DNA of 64,000 bases from Bradysia coprophila (Eukaryota > Arthropoda > Insecta > Diptera > Sciaridae): NCBI RefSeq assembly GCF_014529535.1, contig NW_023503598.1:124001-188000 (forward strand), read 5' to 3'. Of this stretch, positions 34,101 to 42,307 are shown in pieces. The notes below the pieces were generated by a model. It did no database searches. It saw only the letters and a program-made list of their open reading frames with translations, and was not told where the DNA came from. Every line of letters begins with the position of its first letter. Positions within the stretch are counted from its first letter, which is position 1. Made by a program: the position numbers and the translations under genes.

Positions 34101-37100
34101 CAGCGTTTGCGTTATCGATCCTGTCCGACGAAGTTTCGATTTTCTCGATGAACTAAACGATGGGGCCATTGAGTCAATGGAAATATTATCAAAACTGTCG
34201 CGCTTTCGTTTAAGCCCGTCGCGTTGCTCACTTTCATTCGAATTCTCTTCTTCGATATTGTCCAACCCATCGCCGAACAAAGAGGTGGCATCATCTGGCT
34301 TACATTTCAATATCGGCGACAAGTCGTTCGGATCGATAAATTCATTCGTTTCATTCAAATGTAACACAATGCCATCCGGTGCAGGTGAATTATGTACAAT
34401 TTTCGGATGTGTCGCTGCATTGGAATTTTCGCAAATATTTTCATGTTCGACGGGTGCCTCCGGATCTTCTTCAGTAAGCACTTCGGTGGCAATGTTCTTG
34501 AATGGGGAATGTGATGGATTGGTGGGGGTTAAGGGTAATGGTGATTGATTTTCGGAAAAATGATCGGCAGTGTTCGAAATAATCTGAAATTTTTTTGGCT
34601 TTAGTTTTTTATTGATGATCATGACAACATTGATTAGAGCTGTTCAATCGTTAACTGTCTTCACAAAATTAGCCCAGTTTCATGTTCATTTCATAGGTCT
34701 ATCATTTATCAGAGAAGTCAGTGTCGGAGCTCAATTAAACGCTGATCACAATGCTATTGAAAAGTATCGACCAGTTACAGCACCATACATGTGCTATGGT
34801 TAGAGAACAATTATAGGAGAGAATTACCATAGCTAATATTACCTTGTCAAATATTTACCCTCAACACACACCAAACCAGTACTAGACTGGCTACCCAAAG
34901 GTTGTTTGAACGAGAGAGCTTAGAGGATACATTTAACTGTCATTTGTTATCGGTAACGACATCAGCAATAAGCGACGACATCTAACTAATTCGATCTTAT
35001 GTATCAAATAACATATTTAACCAAATGAAGTAGAAGATTCGAAATCAAACTCTTGAAAACAATAGATCAAATGAAGTAATAGATCCGATAGTAAGACTGT
35101 TGATGTGCTTGCCGTCAGTGAAAGGCTAAACCGAAGAACGATTGAGTCATGAAGGTCATCAAAGTACTCACACTGATGACTGTCAGAGTCTGATATTGCG
35201 TAAACTTAGTGTTGCATTGTCTCTACAATTAGTTCAGATTCGAGCCCAGGCATTTTTTACTTGCAATCAGTCAATATTGACTAATCAGTAGACTGACATA
35301 TTACTTCTGATGTTTGAATGTTCTACTCTCTTCACCCATCTGATGTTTACGACTAGAACCTTAGACTGTAAAAGTGAAAAGGCATTTATGAAAGTTGGTG
35401 AAAACTTTTCAAGATTTCCATATGATCAACGGATAATCGAGAGTCCACTTCTGATTGCGGGGTCTAGGACATTTACGACGCAATGACTAGTTGATGCATC
35501 TTTGCAAAATAATGATTTTTTAAACAAAAAGTATTGAACAGCTCCAATGCAATGCGAGTGAAATGAATTTTATTATTGACTTTTCAACACAAAATTTTTC
35601 AATTCCAAGAAAAACTAAAAAAAAGGTTTTGATTAAAGAAGCAACATCAATTTAACCTAAATCTATTCAACGAAAATACCGGATGGATAAGCCCATGAAA
35701 TGTGTATTATGCGTTTCAATTTCAAATCACTTACCACATGTGTGCATTCCGGATCGTCGATGGTCGCATGAACACCGCCGTTCCGATTTAACACATCAAT
35801 CATGTGATCATGTTCCTCCGTGGCGAATCCTAAGAAGCAAATTTTGTGTCCTTCAAATGCTTTCAGTTTATGGGGTCTAGTGAAGTCGGCATTTATCGGC
35901 GAGAACCTATTAACGTCACGTTGTTCCCAGGCCTCGTTAACCCAGTCTGGCTTTATCACAGCTAAACCAAATGCAATAGCATATCTATGTGAAACGGATT
36001 GATTGAATGTCGTGTCACAATTATTATAGACGTAACGCAATGATTGACTCACTTGTATTTGTTAATTTTTCGTCGTTCATCGTCTTCACGCGTCAATCTT
36101 GGTATTTTCTCGCAAATCAAATGCGTTACTTTAGAGTTCATGATGTTGTCACGAACGGAACCGCCCATCCAATGGATCTGATTGAGTAACTGTATCTGAT
36201 AAAAAGAGGGAAAAGTTCAATTTAACTTGTTTACTAGATTGTAGGACAAGCACCGAAACGTACCAATTGATCCTTTTTCCGCAGTCCTGCGAAACACGCT
36301 ACCACCCCTTGCATCGAATAATTGTAGATGGGGTGATTGCCATGTGGAATAAGGCCATCCTTTGTTGCATGTTGTAATGCAATTGGGCTTAGAATTCTAT
36401 AAGAATGTGAAAGAATGATTATACATTGACCCAGAGCAGTGCTTCGTTAGATGAAAGAAAAAACGAACACAAGTGAACAAAACAAAAATTATTAAAACAC
36501 TGATCGAAGGACATGACATCCGTAGTGGATATTATAAGAGTATGTCTTAGTAAGTAGACTTTCTTGATTAGAATCGTTAACGATAACTTATGACATAAGT
36601 CTTATGGTCTGCAAACCATGGAGACCATGATCATGAAATGTATTGCAATTGCTTTACACGAATGTTTTCCCCATGATCTTCATCTTTCATTTAATGATAA
36701 AATTCTTCCTAACGATCGCTTAACGCAGTTAAACAAAGAATTTTCCAACCTAAATTATTACATTACCACCAACACCACCATCAACATCAACATCACCACC
36801 AGCACCAACATCACCACCATCACCAACATCACCACCAGCACCAACATCACCACCAGCACCAACATCACCCCCAGCACCAACATCACCACCAGCACCACCA
36901 CCACCACCACAAATCTATCTAAGCCTTAGATCATTTACAAGAGATTTAACACTTTTGCTGATGTCTAACGTTTCAGTGTTTTCAGACATTCACCTCACGA
37001 CGCACGACTATTTACGCATTCGTAGAGGCATGAGAATTTCGAGCATCGGATATGAACATCTACTCTAGGTGGTTACAGATCCACTATAATGAGCTACAAC

Positions 37101-40100
37101 GCAAAAGAACAGATATCTAATCTTTCAGAAACGACAAATAAATAATCTTTTACTTCTTTCGTTTGAAGTATCGCCGAGTGTTTGATAAAAATTATTTTAC
37201 AGTGTACCGCTAGAGTGGATTGGTGTGAGGGAATAGTATTAAACAAAACAAGGGATAAAAAGACGAAAAGCTGAGTTTAAGCCACTTTCGACACTAGTGA
37301 TGGAAAATTCTCTTTCGCTTCATGTGCACCAACACACTCTCGCTAATTACAGTAAATTATGTTTCAACATAGACCAACACATACGCGGTGTGTACTTCCC
37401 TCATGCTGCGCACTCGGAATACGTACACACCTTGGTATATATTGAAATATACTATTACGTCACTGGCACTAATAATCAATTTACTATTGTAACACCACAT
37501 GAACTACAACTTCCTTACAACTTACTCCGAGGTGAGATTTACAAATGCAAGTCGCCCACATTCTCAACAAAAATTCGAATCGTACAAGAGATTTAGTCTA
37601 AAAACAGTTTGCTAATTTCATCTGTTAGAGACATACCACATGGTAGCATGTTTAGTGTTCAAACTGTCGGACAAAATTCGTTGAGGTAGGTAATAATGTG
37701 CTCGAGATGAAAAAGAGGTAAAATAAATAAATGAAATGCTCAGACTTAGAATTTGATTGTTTGCTTGAACACCAGTTCGTGTATGCACAAAAATATTAAT
37801 GACAATGACGAGGTGTCGACGGTCTCATTTTTCCCATAAATTAATTTACTCTTTGCTCCATTGTGTACAACGTAATACGTTTCCGCATTTAACGCGTGTA
37901 TTATTACGGAATTGAAATGGATATAACAACAATGCCGATTTTTTTATGGTTGTTGTATGTATCAACAACATTCTTCAATTCATGAATGAAAACGTTACAC
38001 CGCAAAGTGATTTCATTCTCAAACGATTCTCTTCAATAAAAATTGTTTTGATTTCTTTTCTGCAATTCTTTTGAAAAATATTTGAAAGGAGAAAATATTG
38101 TACACAAAACGATAGAACAGATCGTTTGAAGTTTTCCGGGTGGTCTTGGGATTTTATCGGCCCGATCGGATGGATTTAGAATGGATGTGGTGTGTTTCGA
38201 CCGCATTTTTGATAAAGTTCAGACATGGATTGAGTAAAGTGAGCGATCGACCGTCAAGTAGCCAGTCCGGCTACTGATAAAGTTTACGCGAAGCATGTCG
38301 ACGCGGGTGACATAAGTATCTTAAAAACGGATCCAAACGCTCTCATTTTCATATTATTTTGACATGAATAGTGAATGCGTTCAAGATAAGTCGACCGATT
38401 TTTAAGAATAGGTCATGACTAGTATGTACATTCATTGAACACTGATACGCTAATAGAGCTGCACATTTAAGCTGTCCCAGTTGCTAAGAGTTGTAAGCCT
38501 TCGGACGGTTTAGGCCTGAGAGACTAATGAAGATGAAGAAGACCGATCAACAAATCCCATTCTGATCTTAGGCGGATTCAAATTATAATCGGGACACATT
38601 TTTCAAACCACACGATCCGTTAACCTCTATATTGTAATACACAACAAAGTGCTTGATCTGCAACCGCACCAACATTAAAGAATGGAAATGTATCAAAACA
38701 TTTTCAAATTTTGTATTTACGCGGTTGATTGACAACGCTTTATATATATTATGCTATATGGATATGCTGGTAACGCTTTTACGCTGATTTTGAATTACCC
38801 TTTTTTTTGTCGAAGTGTTGGACGGTATTGAGTGAGTACATAAGACGCGGGCTAAAAATAACAAAAATTTTAACCAAAAATATATCTTCCGAGACGTATA
38901 AACTTAACTATACACAATCATACTTAAATATAAATCAAATCATTGTGAAGATCACCGGTTGTTGATGATATTTGAAGCATTTTTATGATTGGTTATATAG
39001 CGATGACTTAATAGTATAAATAGTAAGGTAACATTTAGCACTTTAATCTTAATTCGGCTGGTGGTGGTGATGATTTGATGATTCATTCGAAATGAGGCAG
39101 AACGAACGAATGGAGAGAGACTAGCAATTTCGATTGTTATATTGCCATAAAGTCAAAATCGTCTGTCAAGAGGCAGCAGATCTTTTGACAATTTTGATAA
39201 TTATCGATTTGACGAAAAACGAATTGTTAATGTTATGCGAGACCATTGGCTATTTTTGGAATTAAATTCCTAAAAATTCTTGATATTTCAAATTTTTACA
39301 TTTTTTTAAGAATTTAATTCCAAAAATAGCCTAAGCGCTACACTTGTTTTTCTCAGTACATTTCTATATCTATTCTCTATGATCCACACTAGGTCAGGAC
39401 CTATTTGGAAATTTTAATTCCGAAAAATTGTGAAAAATGTTTTCTGAATTTTTGGGAACTTTTTTCTCGAATTTTTCAAAATAAAAATTTCTAAAAATTG
39501 GTCCTGGATGAAGCTCTGTTCTGTAGTGAGTCCCATTCAAAATCAAGTGTTAGCTAAAGATTCGTTGATTGATGGATCTTATTTTACTCCAAACTCCAAC
39601 TACCAACTGATCCTCAAAACGACATACGTTATGTAACAAGCATCAAAGATCGAGCCAACTCGGTGCTATATAGGTGTGCGTTACATGCGTACGTAGATAA
39701 CGTTGACACTGTGCCTTTCGATTGTTTTACTACACATAAGTCGTCTTAAGCATAAGTGATTAAGGATCAACTGGTAAATTCAGGTGAAGCTTAAAACTGC
39801 ACAGATTTATGTATTTGACGCTAAATTGTGCCTATGATCGTTTTACTTCCTCTTAAGCCATTTGCTTATTTATCAGATTCGGTGCTTAGAGATCCTCAAG
39901 TTGGCTTTTTAACACCAGAAAGATTTTCCTTTCGATCTATATATAAGATTTGATTCTCTGTTCTAACATATCTGACCTGGAAGGTGGCCCAGAAATAATA
40001 TCTTTCGAGTGAAATGATTTTTAGATGTGGATTACGGCGAATTTCATGACCTGTCCCGTTCGTTTCTAAATCTATAGGACTTTTCTTAGAGCAACATTCA

Positions 40101-42307
40101 TGCAACTTTATTTCATCTTAGATTCTTCTGAATTGGGTCCAGTAGTAGAATTCAGAGGAATCTAAGATGCTATCAGAAAAGTCTAAAAGTATTTTTTTGA
40201 AAATTCGTATGCAGAAATCGGGCGAATAGGGCCGAGTAGCCTTGCACTCACGGTCCACTCACCCGATTTAAAAAAAAAAAAAAACTTTCCTTGACAATAC
40301 CTATCATTTGCCGTGTTATTTACGTTTCCATCGTTTATTTTGCCATAGATATCCCCAAAAGACCTTAAAACACTTATGCGGCCCTAACTCACGAAGGGCC
40401 GACCCGAATATGCCCATCTTCGAACTTAGCCTCACTATTTCGACTATCTTTCAGGGAAAAAAAAAATTGAAATCGGATTTTGTTTACTGTGACGGGCAGA
40501 CAAAATTTTTATTTCGGATTCGTCATCTATGAACATTGAACATAGGCAAACACTTTGCCCTTACCGTCTGCTTCGAATTCCATCAATTACACACGGCATC
40601 GTAATCCTATTCCACTTAAAAAATTTCGTCATAAGACGGCTCAGTGAAGGATTTTTATTGATTGAAAAACGAGAGAGATGAATTTCAACCAATAGAAATT
40701 CTTCTCTGTGCTCTCTTAAGGGGAATATTTTTGAGTGCAAACCAGACTTAATAAGTCAAAAATATTTTTTCAATAGATTTTTATACTCAAAACCTCCCTT
40801 GCCATGTCCCCATCTATTTCAAATTTATGACATTCAAATCAATTATTATCCATAAAAATAGATGTCGATATGTAACAATACGTGATACTTTGGCTCCTTC
40901 ATACATCAGTGAATCCTCTAAGAAAGCAGGGTCTATTGCAGATAAAGCGGAGAGATTTAAGCATAATCATTATATACGTCTTAAAGAAAACTATTTATTT
41001 ACCCCCCTTGCCTTTGAATCATTAGGTTGCATGGGTCCAGAAACAAGGAAATTTATTGACAAGTTGGGATCGTTGATGAAGAGAGCATCAGGGGAGCCAC
41101 GTTCCAAAGATTATCTGTTGCAGAAAATTTCTATTGCTATACAAAGAGGCAATGCGGCATGTATTCTTGGAACTTTAGGAAGTAATAGAGCGGATGATTT
41201 ATTGTAATATTTGTTGATTGAAAAGATCGTTTTTTTATTGACTGCGCCGTATGCGAGCAGTCTTTTTTTTCGCTTTGAATAAATAAATAGATGTCGAATA
41301 TGGAGAGCATGCGTAGGGGTTTGTGTCCAAATATTGATGCTATAATAGATTTGGTCTTTCGGTCTTTCCACACGTAGCAAGTAAATTGAAATGGAACAAT
41401 TGAATAACTTTACTAAGAACTAATTTTGTTTCTACTTTTGTATACAACAAAAAAAATGATTTTTTTTTGATGATTTTCCACAAATAGAAAACGTGATGAT
41501 TCACAACGCCATCGTTATGTATACACGATTTTCCTGTATAATTTATTGTCATTGACCAGTCACAAAAATATACAAAAATTTCTATTTCAAATCTATGCTA
41601 TAAATTTTTTTATGTTTTATAGATCAACGGACGTGTGTTACATTATTATACACAACCATTGTTGATGGTGTTGGTTGTATGTTCATCGGAATTGAAGAAG
41701 ACGAAAAAAAAAATTGATGAAAGAATTGTACGTAGTGGAAAAGGAAAAATGTTAAGGTTGAGTTATAAATATTTAAGAAAGAAAAAAAAAATTGTCGACA
41801 CACGCCACACAACCTAAAATACACCGGTAAACAAATTCACATTCAATGAACTCGTTAAGCGACCGTTTCCCAAATAAACTTCCCATTAAAAATGTACGCA
41901 AAAAAATAACAAATTTTGAATTACCTTCCGAAATCGATTTCCCTTTCCTCGCCGTGGAGTCTCTTTCGGAGATCCTTTTCAAGCTTTCTACCACTAAATG
42001 ATTGGATGCGTAAAAAAAAAATTGTGACAAATTTAGTTAAAACACAACACAAAATGACAGAGCGCTGAAAGCTTTCCAAATAAAAAACAAAAACACACTC
42101 ACTCATGGATACTCTTCTGAAGGTCCTCGAACACTGGTCCGCTAAAGTCACGGATAATGAAATACGTTATCCACTCTCGTTCGGACAATTTTTCGATACC
42201 AGTGTCGGATGTTTCAACTGGTACACCAAAGGTTTCAGCTAATTCTTTGGTCGCGGAATCATTGGCCACTGCACCGACCAAACATATTCGCTTTTTTGAC
42301 GCTATAT
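22105..42307 (-). CDS. pbl: Pebble/ECT2 Rho guanine nucleotide exchange factor
   Basis: Exchange factor that activates Rho1 for contractile-ring assembly in cytokinesis; in animals it is recruited by centralspindlin through its BRCT repeats. Exons mapped by GT-AG sites and phase: 42103-42307, 36264-36396, 36053-36189, 35735-35984, (optional 33612-34583), 26436-26567, 26052-26366, 23311-23441, 22984-23249, 22760-22920, 22278-22685, 22105-22212. These give ~748 residues without the optional exon. Order: BRCT segments, linker with a KRK cluster, DH domain, PH domain, then LRSYESHELG..RTRLK. All joints are phase-consistent. The first exon (a start plus a few residues, ending in phase 1) and the last (C-terminal tail) were not found. 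The frame after 22105 can be read on to a stop at 21973, which may be an alternative end. A mu-crystallin-like gene is nested antisense in the 23442-26051 intron. Confidence 0.93.
22278..22685 (-). CDS. pbl: pbl exon: PH domain
   Basis: This exon starts after TTACAG with PDLVSSHRRFVSKCEV and ends at GCG|GTGAGT. It encodes the pleckstrin-homology domain that follows DH in Dbl-family factors and helps membrane binding. Visible are the first strands (RRFVSKCEV, DPLMLFLFTDYMEICK) and the end of the C-terminal helix (IIYLKSLCKQLAENAC). 408 bp, phase 0 at both ends. Confidence 0.9.
22760..23441 (-). CDS. pbl: pbl exons: core of the DH (RhoGEF) domain
   Basis: Three exons: 23311-23441, 22984-23249 and 22760-22920. 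They encode LFYEPLKEMADTKNALINIS, the helix with RELQEGWSEECLIGKIIL, and the conserved core RPVQRLPSISLLISDILKH, which contacts Rho. The joints are CG|T, G|AT and CCA|CCG. The exon ends FNDIDNCP, matching the link to the PH domain in Pebble. The introns within this stretch are 61 and 63 bp. Confidence 0.9.
23730..24470. other. pbl intron DNA upstream of the nested gene
   Basis: No supported feature. Short ORFs on both strands around 23960-24222 overlap each other and show no family marks. Confidence 0.4.
24475..24511 (+). promoter_or_regulatory. TATA + initiator of the nested reductase gene
   Basis: TATAAATAG starts at 24475 and TCTAGTT, near the insect initiator consensus TCAGTT, places a start site at 24508. 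The 33-bp spacing is usual. It lies ~150 bp before the first ATG. Confidence 0.55.
24657..25934 (+). CDS. Mu-crystallin / ornithine cyclodeaminase-family ketimine reductase
   Basis: NAD(P)H-dependent ketimine reductase-like enzyme; the vertebrate member (CRYM) reduces cyclic ketimines and binds thyroid hormone. Exons: 24657-24870, 24939-25264, 25326-25587, 25651-25934, joined in phases 1, 0 and 1, giving 361 residues. Exon 1 begins MFANIFHTEIQ and contains YISENEVKKLLSW, the usual family start. Exon 2 has TKLV-type KMVTSFPKN and EGTEITTWRTAACSLVATKYL, the substrate-site signature. The Rossmann glycine motif VGCGVQGR is split by intron 2. Exon 3 has VHLWNRTKAKA and SDIIVTATSARTP. Exon 4 has GAGINHHSELD and FQSLGMAVEDAAVAQLI, the conserved C-terminal stretch. 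Normal length is ~310-340, so it is complete. Nested antisense in a pbl intron. Confidence 0.9.
25987..25992 (+). terminator. Poly(A) signal of the nested reductase gene
   Basis: AATAAA 53 bp after the stop codon and ~60 bp short of the antisense pbl exon at 26052, so the nested transcript can end before it overlaps that exon. Confidence 0.7.
26052..26567 (-). CDS. pbl: pbl exons: end of BRCT, basic linker and DH start
   Basis: Exon 26436-26567 begins VVDDRATQ and has the BRCT tryptophan motif VKSDWFWYTIQNG. Exon 26052-26366 begins YLERICN, has the basic patch PNRKRKLLHLTP (a likely nuclear signal) and RGLLKRRSSVSD, then starts the DH domain with MRYNHFMDLFGTESNYVDIL. The joint AAT|TAC is phase 0. 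Confidence 0.9.
26568..27022. other. pbl intron, no feature
   Basis: AT-rich with no supported ORF or repeat. Confidence 0.4.
27023..28193. mobile_element. Large foldback element, ~570-bp inverted arms
   Basis: The left end ATAATTATTAGGGTGGGTCG (27023) and the right end CGACCCACCCTAATAATTAT (28193) are exact inverses. The arms remain complementary almost to the centre near 27600 (for example GCCTGGCCCCAGGCTGTAC against GTACAGCCTGGGGCCAGGC). Nothing coding lies between. An RNA of the pbl intron would fold into a very long hairpin. Confidence 0.9.
28217..28446. mobile_element. ~230-bp MITE, same ends as the esterase-intron element
   Basis: ATACAGTCAGAGGCAGTGAA at the left is matched by its inverse TTCACTGCCTCTGACTGTAT at the right, and the arms continue for ~45 bp (TTTCAGCATGAATTTGCTT). 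The same terminal sequence bounds the element at 3279-3793. It lies 24 bp from the large foldback element. Confidence 0.85.
28508..28860 (+). other. Possible three-part spliced ORF with a 29-bp micro-exon
   Basis: On the plus strand NFDDPKPFTFYK ends at AAG|GTAAGT (28560). A 29-bp block, DGDDHFNFN, lies between TATTAG and AT|GTAAGT (28631-28659). CTCAG|A then opens FAIPVKESFYFFYKFKLEFV, which runs to a stop near 28860. All phases agree. The product is not recognised and no clear start is seen. It may be a gene remnant, a domesticated fragment or chance. Confidence 0.25.
28861..30182. other. pbl intron, mostly featureless
   Basis: No supported gene. CTTCTAATGTCACCTCACAC with TTTCGTGTACCTGG at 29797-29845 is a stray unit of the repeat found in the foldback element at 30435-31309. 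Confidence 0.4.
30183..30254 (+). repeat. tRNA-like sequence (tRNA-Ile-UAU-like pseudogene or SINE head)
   Basis: A D-arm/A-box-like TGGTCGAGTTGGATAGGC, an anticodon arm GCTGGATTTATAAACCAG that would present UAU, and a B-box-like AGTTCAAGCCC occur in tRNA order and spacing. The acceptor ends (GTCTCGT / TGTGGAC) pair poorly and the T stem has a mismatch. It is therefore a tRNA-derived element or a decayed tRNA rather than a working gene. Confidence 0.5.
30435..31309. mobile_element. ~870-bp foldback element with internal sub-repeats
   Basis: TGAGGGATTCTTCTGA at the left is inverse to TCAGAAGAATCCCTCA at the right. Each arm contains two loose repeats: GTCGTGTGGGGTGTCATTAG occurs twice on the left (~30646 and 30819), and its inverse, in altered form, twice on the right (~31000 and 31175). 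It is composite: an inverted repeat built from tandem units. Confidence 0.8.
31310..33319. other. pbl intron, no supported gene
   Basis: AT-rich. Short ORFs at 31552-31968 lie on both strands and have no family features. A GAATTTT-rich patch at 32340-32430 resembles other such patches in the window. Confidence 0.45.
33612..34583 (-). CDS. pbl: pbl optional 972-bp exon (Ser/Thr-Pro-rich, basic insert)
   Basis: Bounded by TTTCAG|ATT and GTG|GTACAG, this 324-codon exon is phase 0 at both ends. The flanking exons join without it to give ECTHV-VVDDRAT, the uninterrupted BRCT strand order known from Pebble/ECT2, so it behaves as a cassette. The insert has many proline-directed sites (QSPLPLTP, SHSPF, NSPAPDG, VKTPKS, ERTPDK, FKTPRLPTP, TTPVRK) and basic clusters (GLKRKRDSF, SSRKSKLRR, LRSRRNS), which suggest CDK/MAPK control and nuclear localisation. 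Inclusion would split the BRCT fold. The donor GTACAG is weak, fitting regulated splicing. A longer form with an alternative end past 33612 (stop at 33540) is less likely. Confidence 0.8.
34584..35734. other. pbl intron, no feature
   Basis: No ORF with family marks and no repeat recognised. Confidence 0.4.
35735..36396 (-). CDS. pbl: pbl exons: tandem BRCT domains
   Basis: Exons 36264-36396, 36053-36189 and 35735-35984. The first ends PIYNYSMQGVVACFAGLRKK. The second has NQIHWMGGSVRDNI and VTHLICEK, the BRCT Gly-Gly turn and strand. The third has AVIKPDWVNEAWEQRD with the conserved BRCT tryptophan, then starts the next repeat with FEGHKICFLGFATEEHDHM and ends PECTHV. Joints are TTG|TTA and AA|A. 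The introns are 74 and 68 bp. Confidence 0.9.
36762..36910. repeat. ACC/ATC-rich minisatellite, ~18-bp unit
   Basis: The unit CACCAGCACCAACATCAC is repeated about five times among looser CACCAACATCAC words and ends in (CAC)n. It reads as Thr/Asn-rich in one frame, but no gene is supported there. Confidence 0.9.
39248..39334. repeat. AT-rich palindrome
   Basis: GGCTATTTTTGGAATTAAAT at the left is the near-exact inverse of ATTTAATTCCAAAAATAGCC at the right, around a ~45-bp AT-rich centre. A small foldback remnant. Confidence 0.75.
40117..40168. repeat. Short perfect-ended hairpin
   Basis: ATCTTAGATTCTTCTGAATT is inverse, with one mismatch, to AATTCAGAGGAATCTAAGAT. Confidence 0.7.
40225..40615 (-). 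mobile_element. Dispersed repeat, inverse of 46140-46620
   Basis: The words GGTCCACTCACCCGATTT, ACGAAGGGCCGACCCGAATA and GCAAACACTTTGCCCTTACC all recur as their inverse at 46140-46620, in inverse order. A more distant relative is at 1075-1190. The copy at 46140 carries the GTCC microsatellite and the 145-bp tandem array, so this is a shortened member of that element family. Confidence 0.8.
40827..41207 (+). CDS. Retrotransposon ORF2 C-terminal remnant
   Basis: About 127 codons with a pattern known from the end of many invertebrate reverse-transcriptase ORFs: VTIRDTLAPSYI, IADKAERFKHNHY, FTPLAFESLGCMG and QKISIAIQRGNAACILGTL. No polymerase core is present. The frame is intact to a TAA, and a short 3' sequence ending AATAAATAAATAG follows. 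It lies in a pbl intron on the strand opposite to pbl. The clade is uncertain. Confidence 0.65.
   Translation: MTFKSIIIHKNRCRYVTIRDTLAPSYISESSKKAGSIADKAERFKHNHYIRLKENYLFTPLAFESLGCMGPETRKFIDKLGSLMKRASGEPRSKDYLLQKISIAIQRGNAACILGTLGSNRADDLL
41208..42102. other. pbl intron, no feature
   Basis: AT-rich with many short overlapping ORFs on both strands, none with family marks. Confidence 0.4.
42103..42307 (-). CDS. pbl: pbl exon: N-terminal BRCT segment
   Basis: Starts after TTCCAG with (D)IASKKRICLVGAVANDSA and ends at CATGA|GTGAGT. It contains AETFGVPVETSDTG and EREWITYFIIRDFSGPVFEDL, which match the start of Pebble. It enters in phase 1, so an upstream coding exon is needed. That exon was not identified. 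Confidence 0.88.

Larger units (their letters stand above)
36397..40199. other. pbl intron (5' half), no supported gene
   Basis: Contains the minisatellite at 36762-36910 and two hairpins (39248-39334 and 40117-40168). The 99-codon plus-strand ORF at 37297 has no recognisable features. Words at 38335-38395 (CTCATTTTCATATTATTTTG) recur at 45767-45786. Confidence 0.45.

Noticed and set aside
36618..36929. Thr/Asn-rich ORF
   Set aside because: Produced by the CACCAACATCAC minisatellite; no homology-like features.
37297..37596. 99-codon plus-strand ORF in a pbl intron
   Set aside because: No family motif, no promoter or splice sites, alternative start codon.
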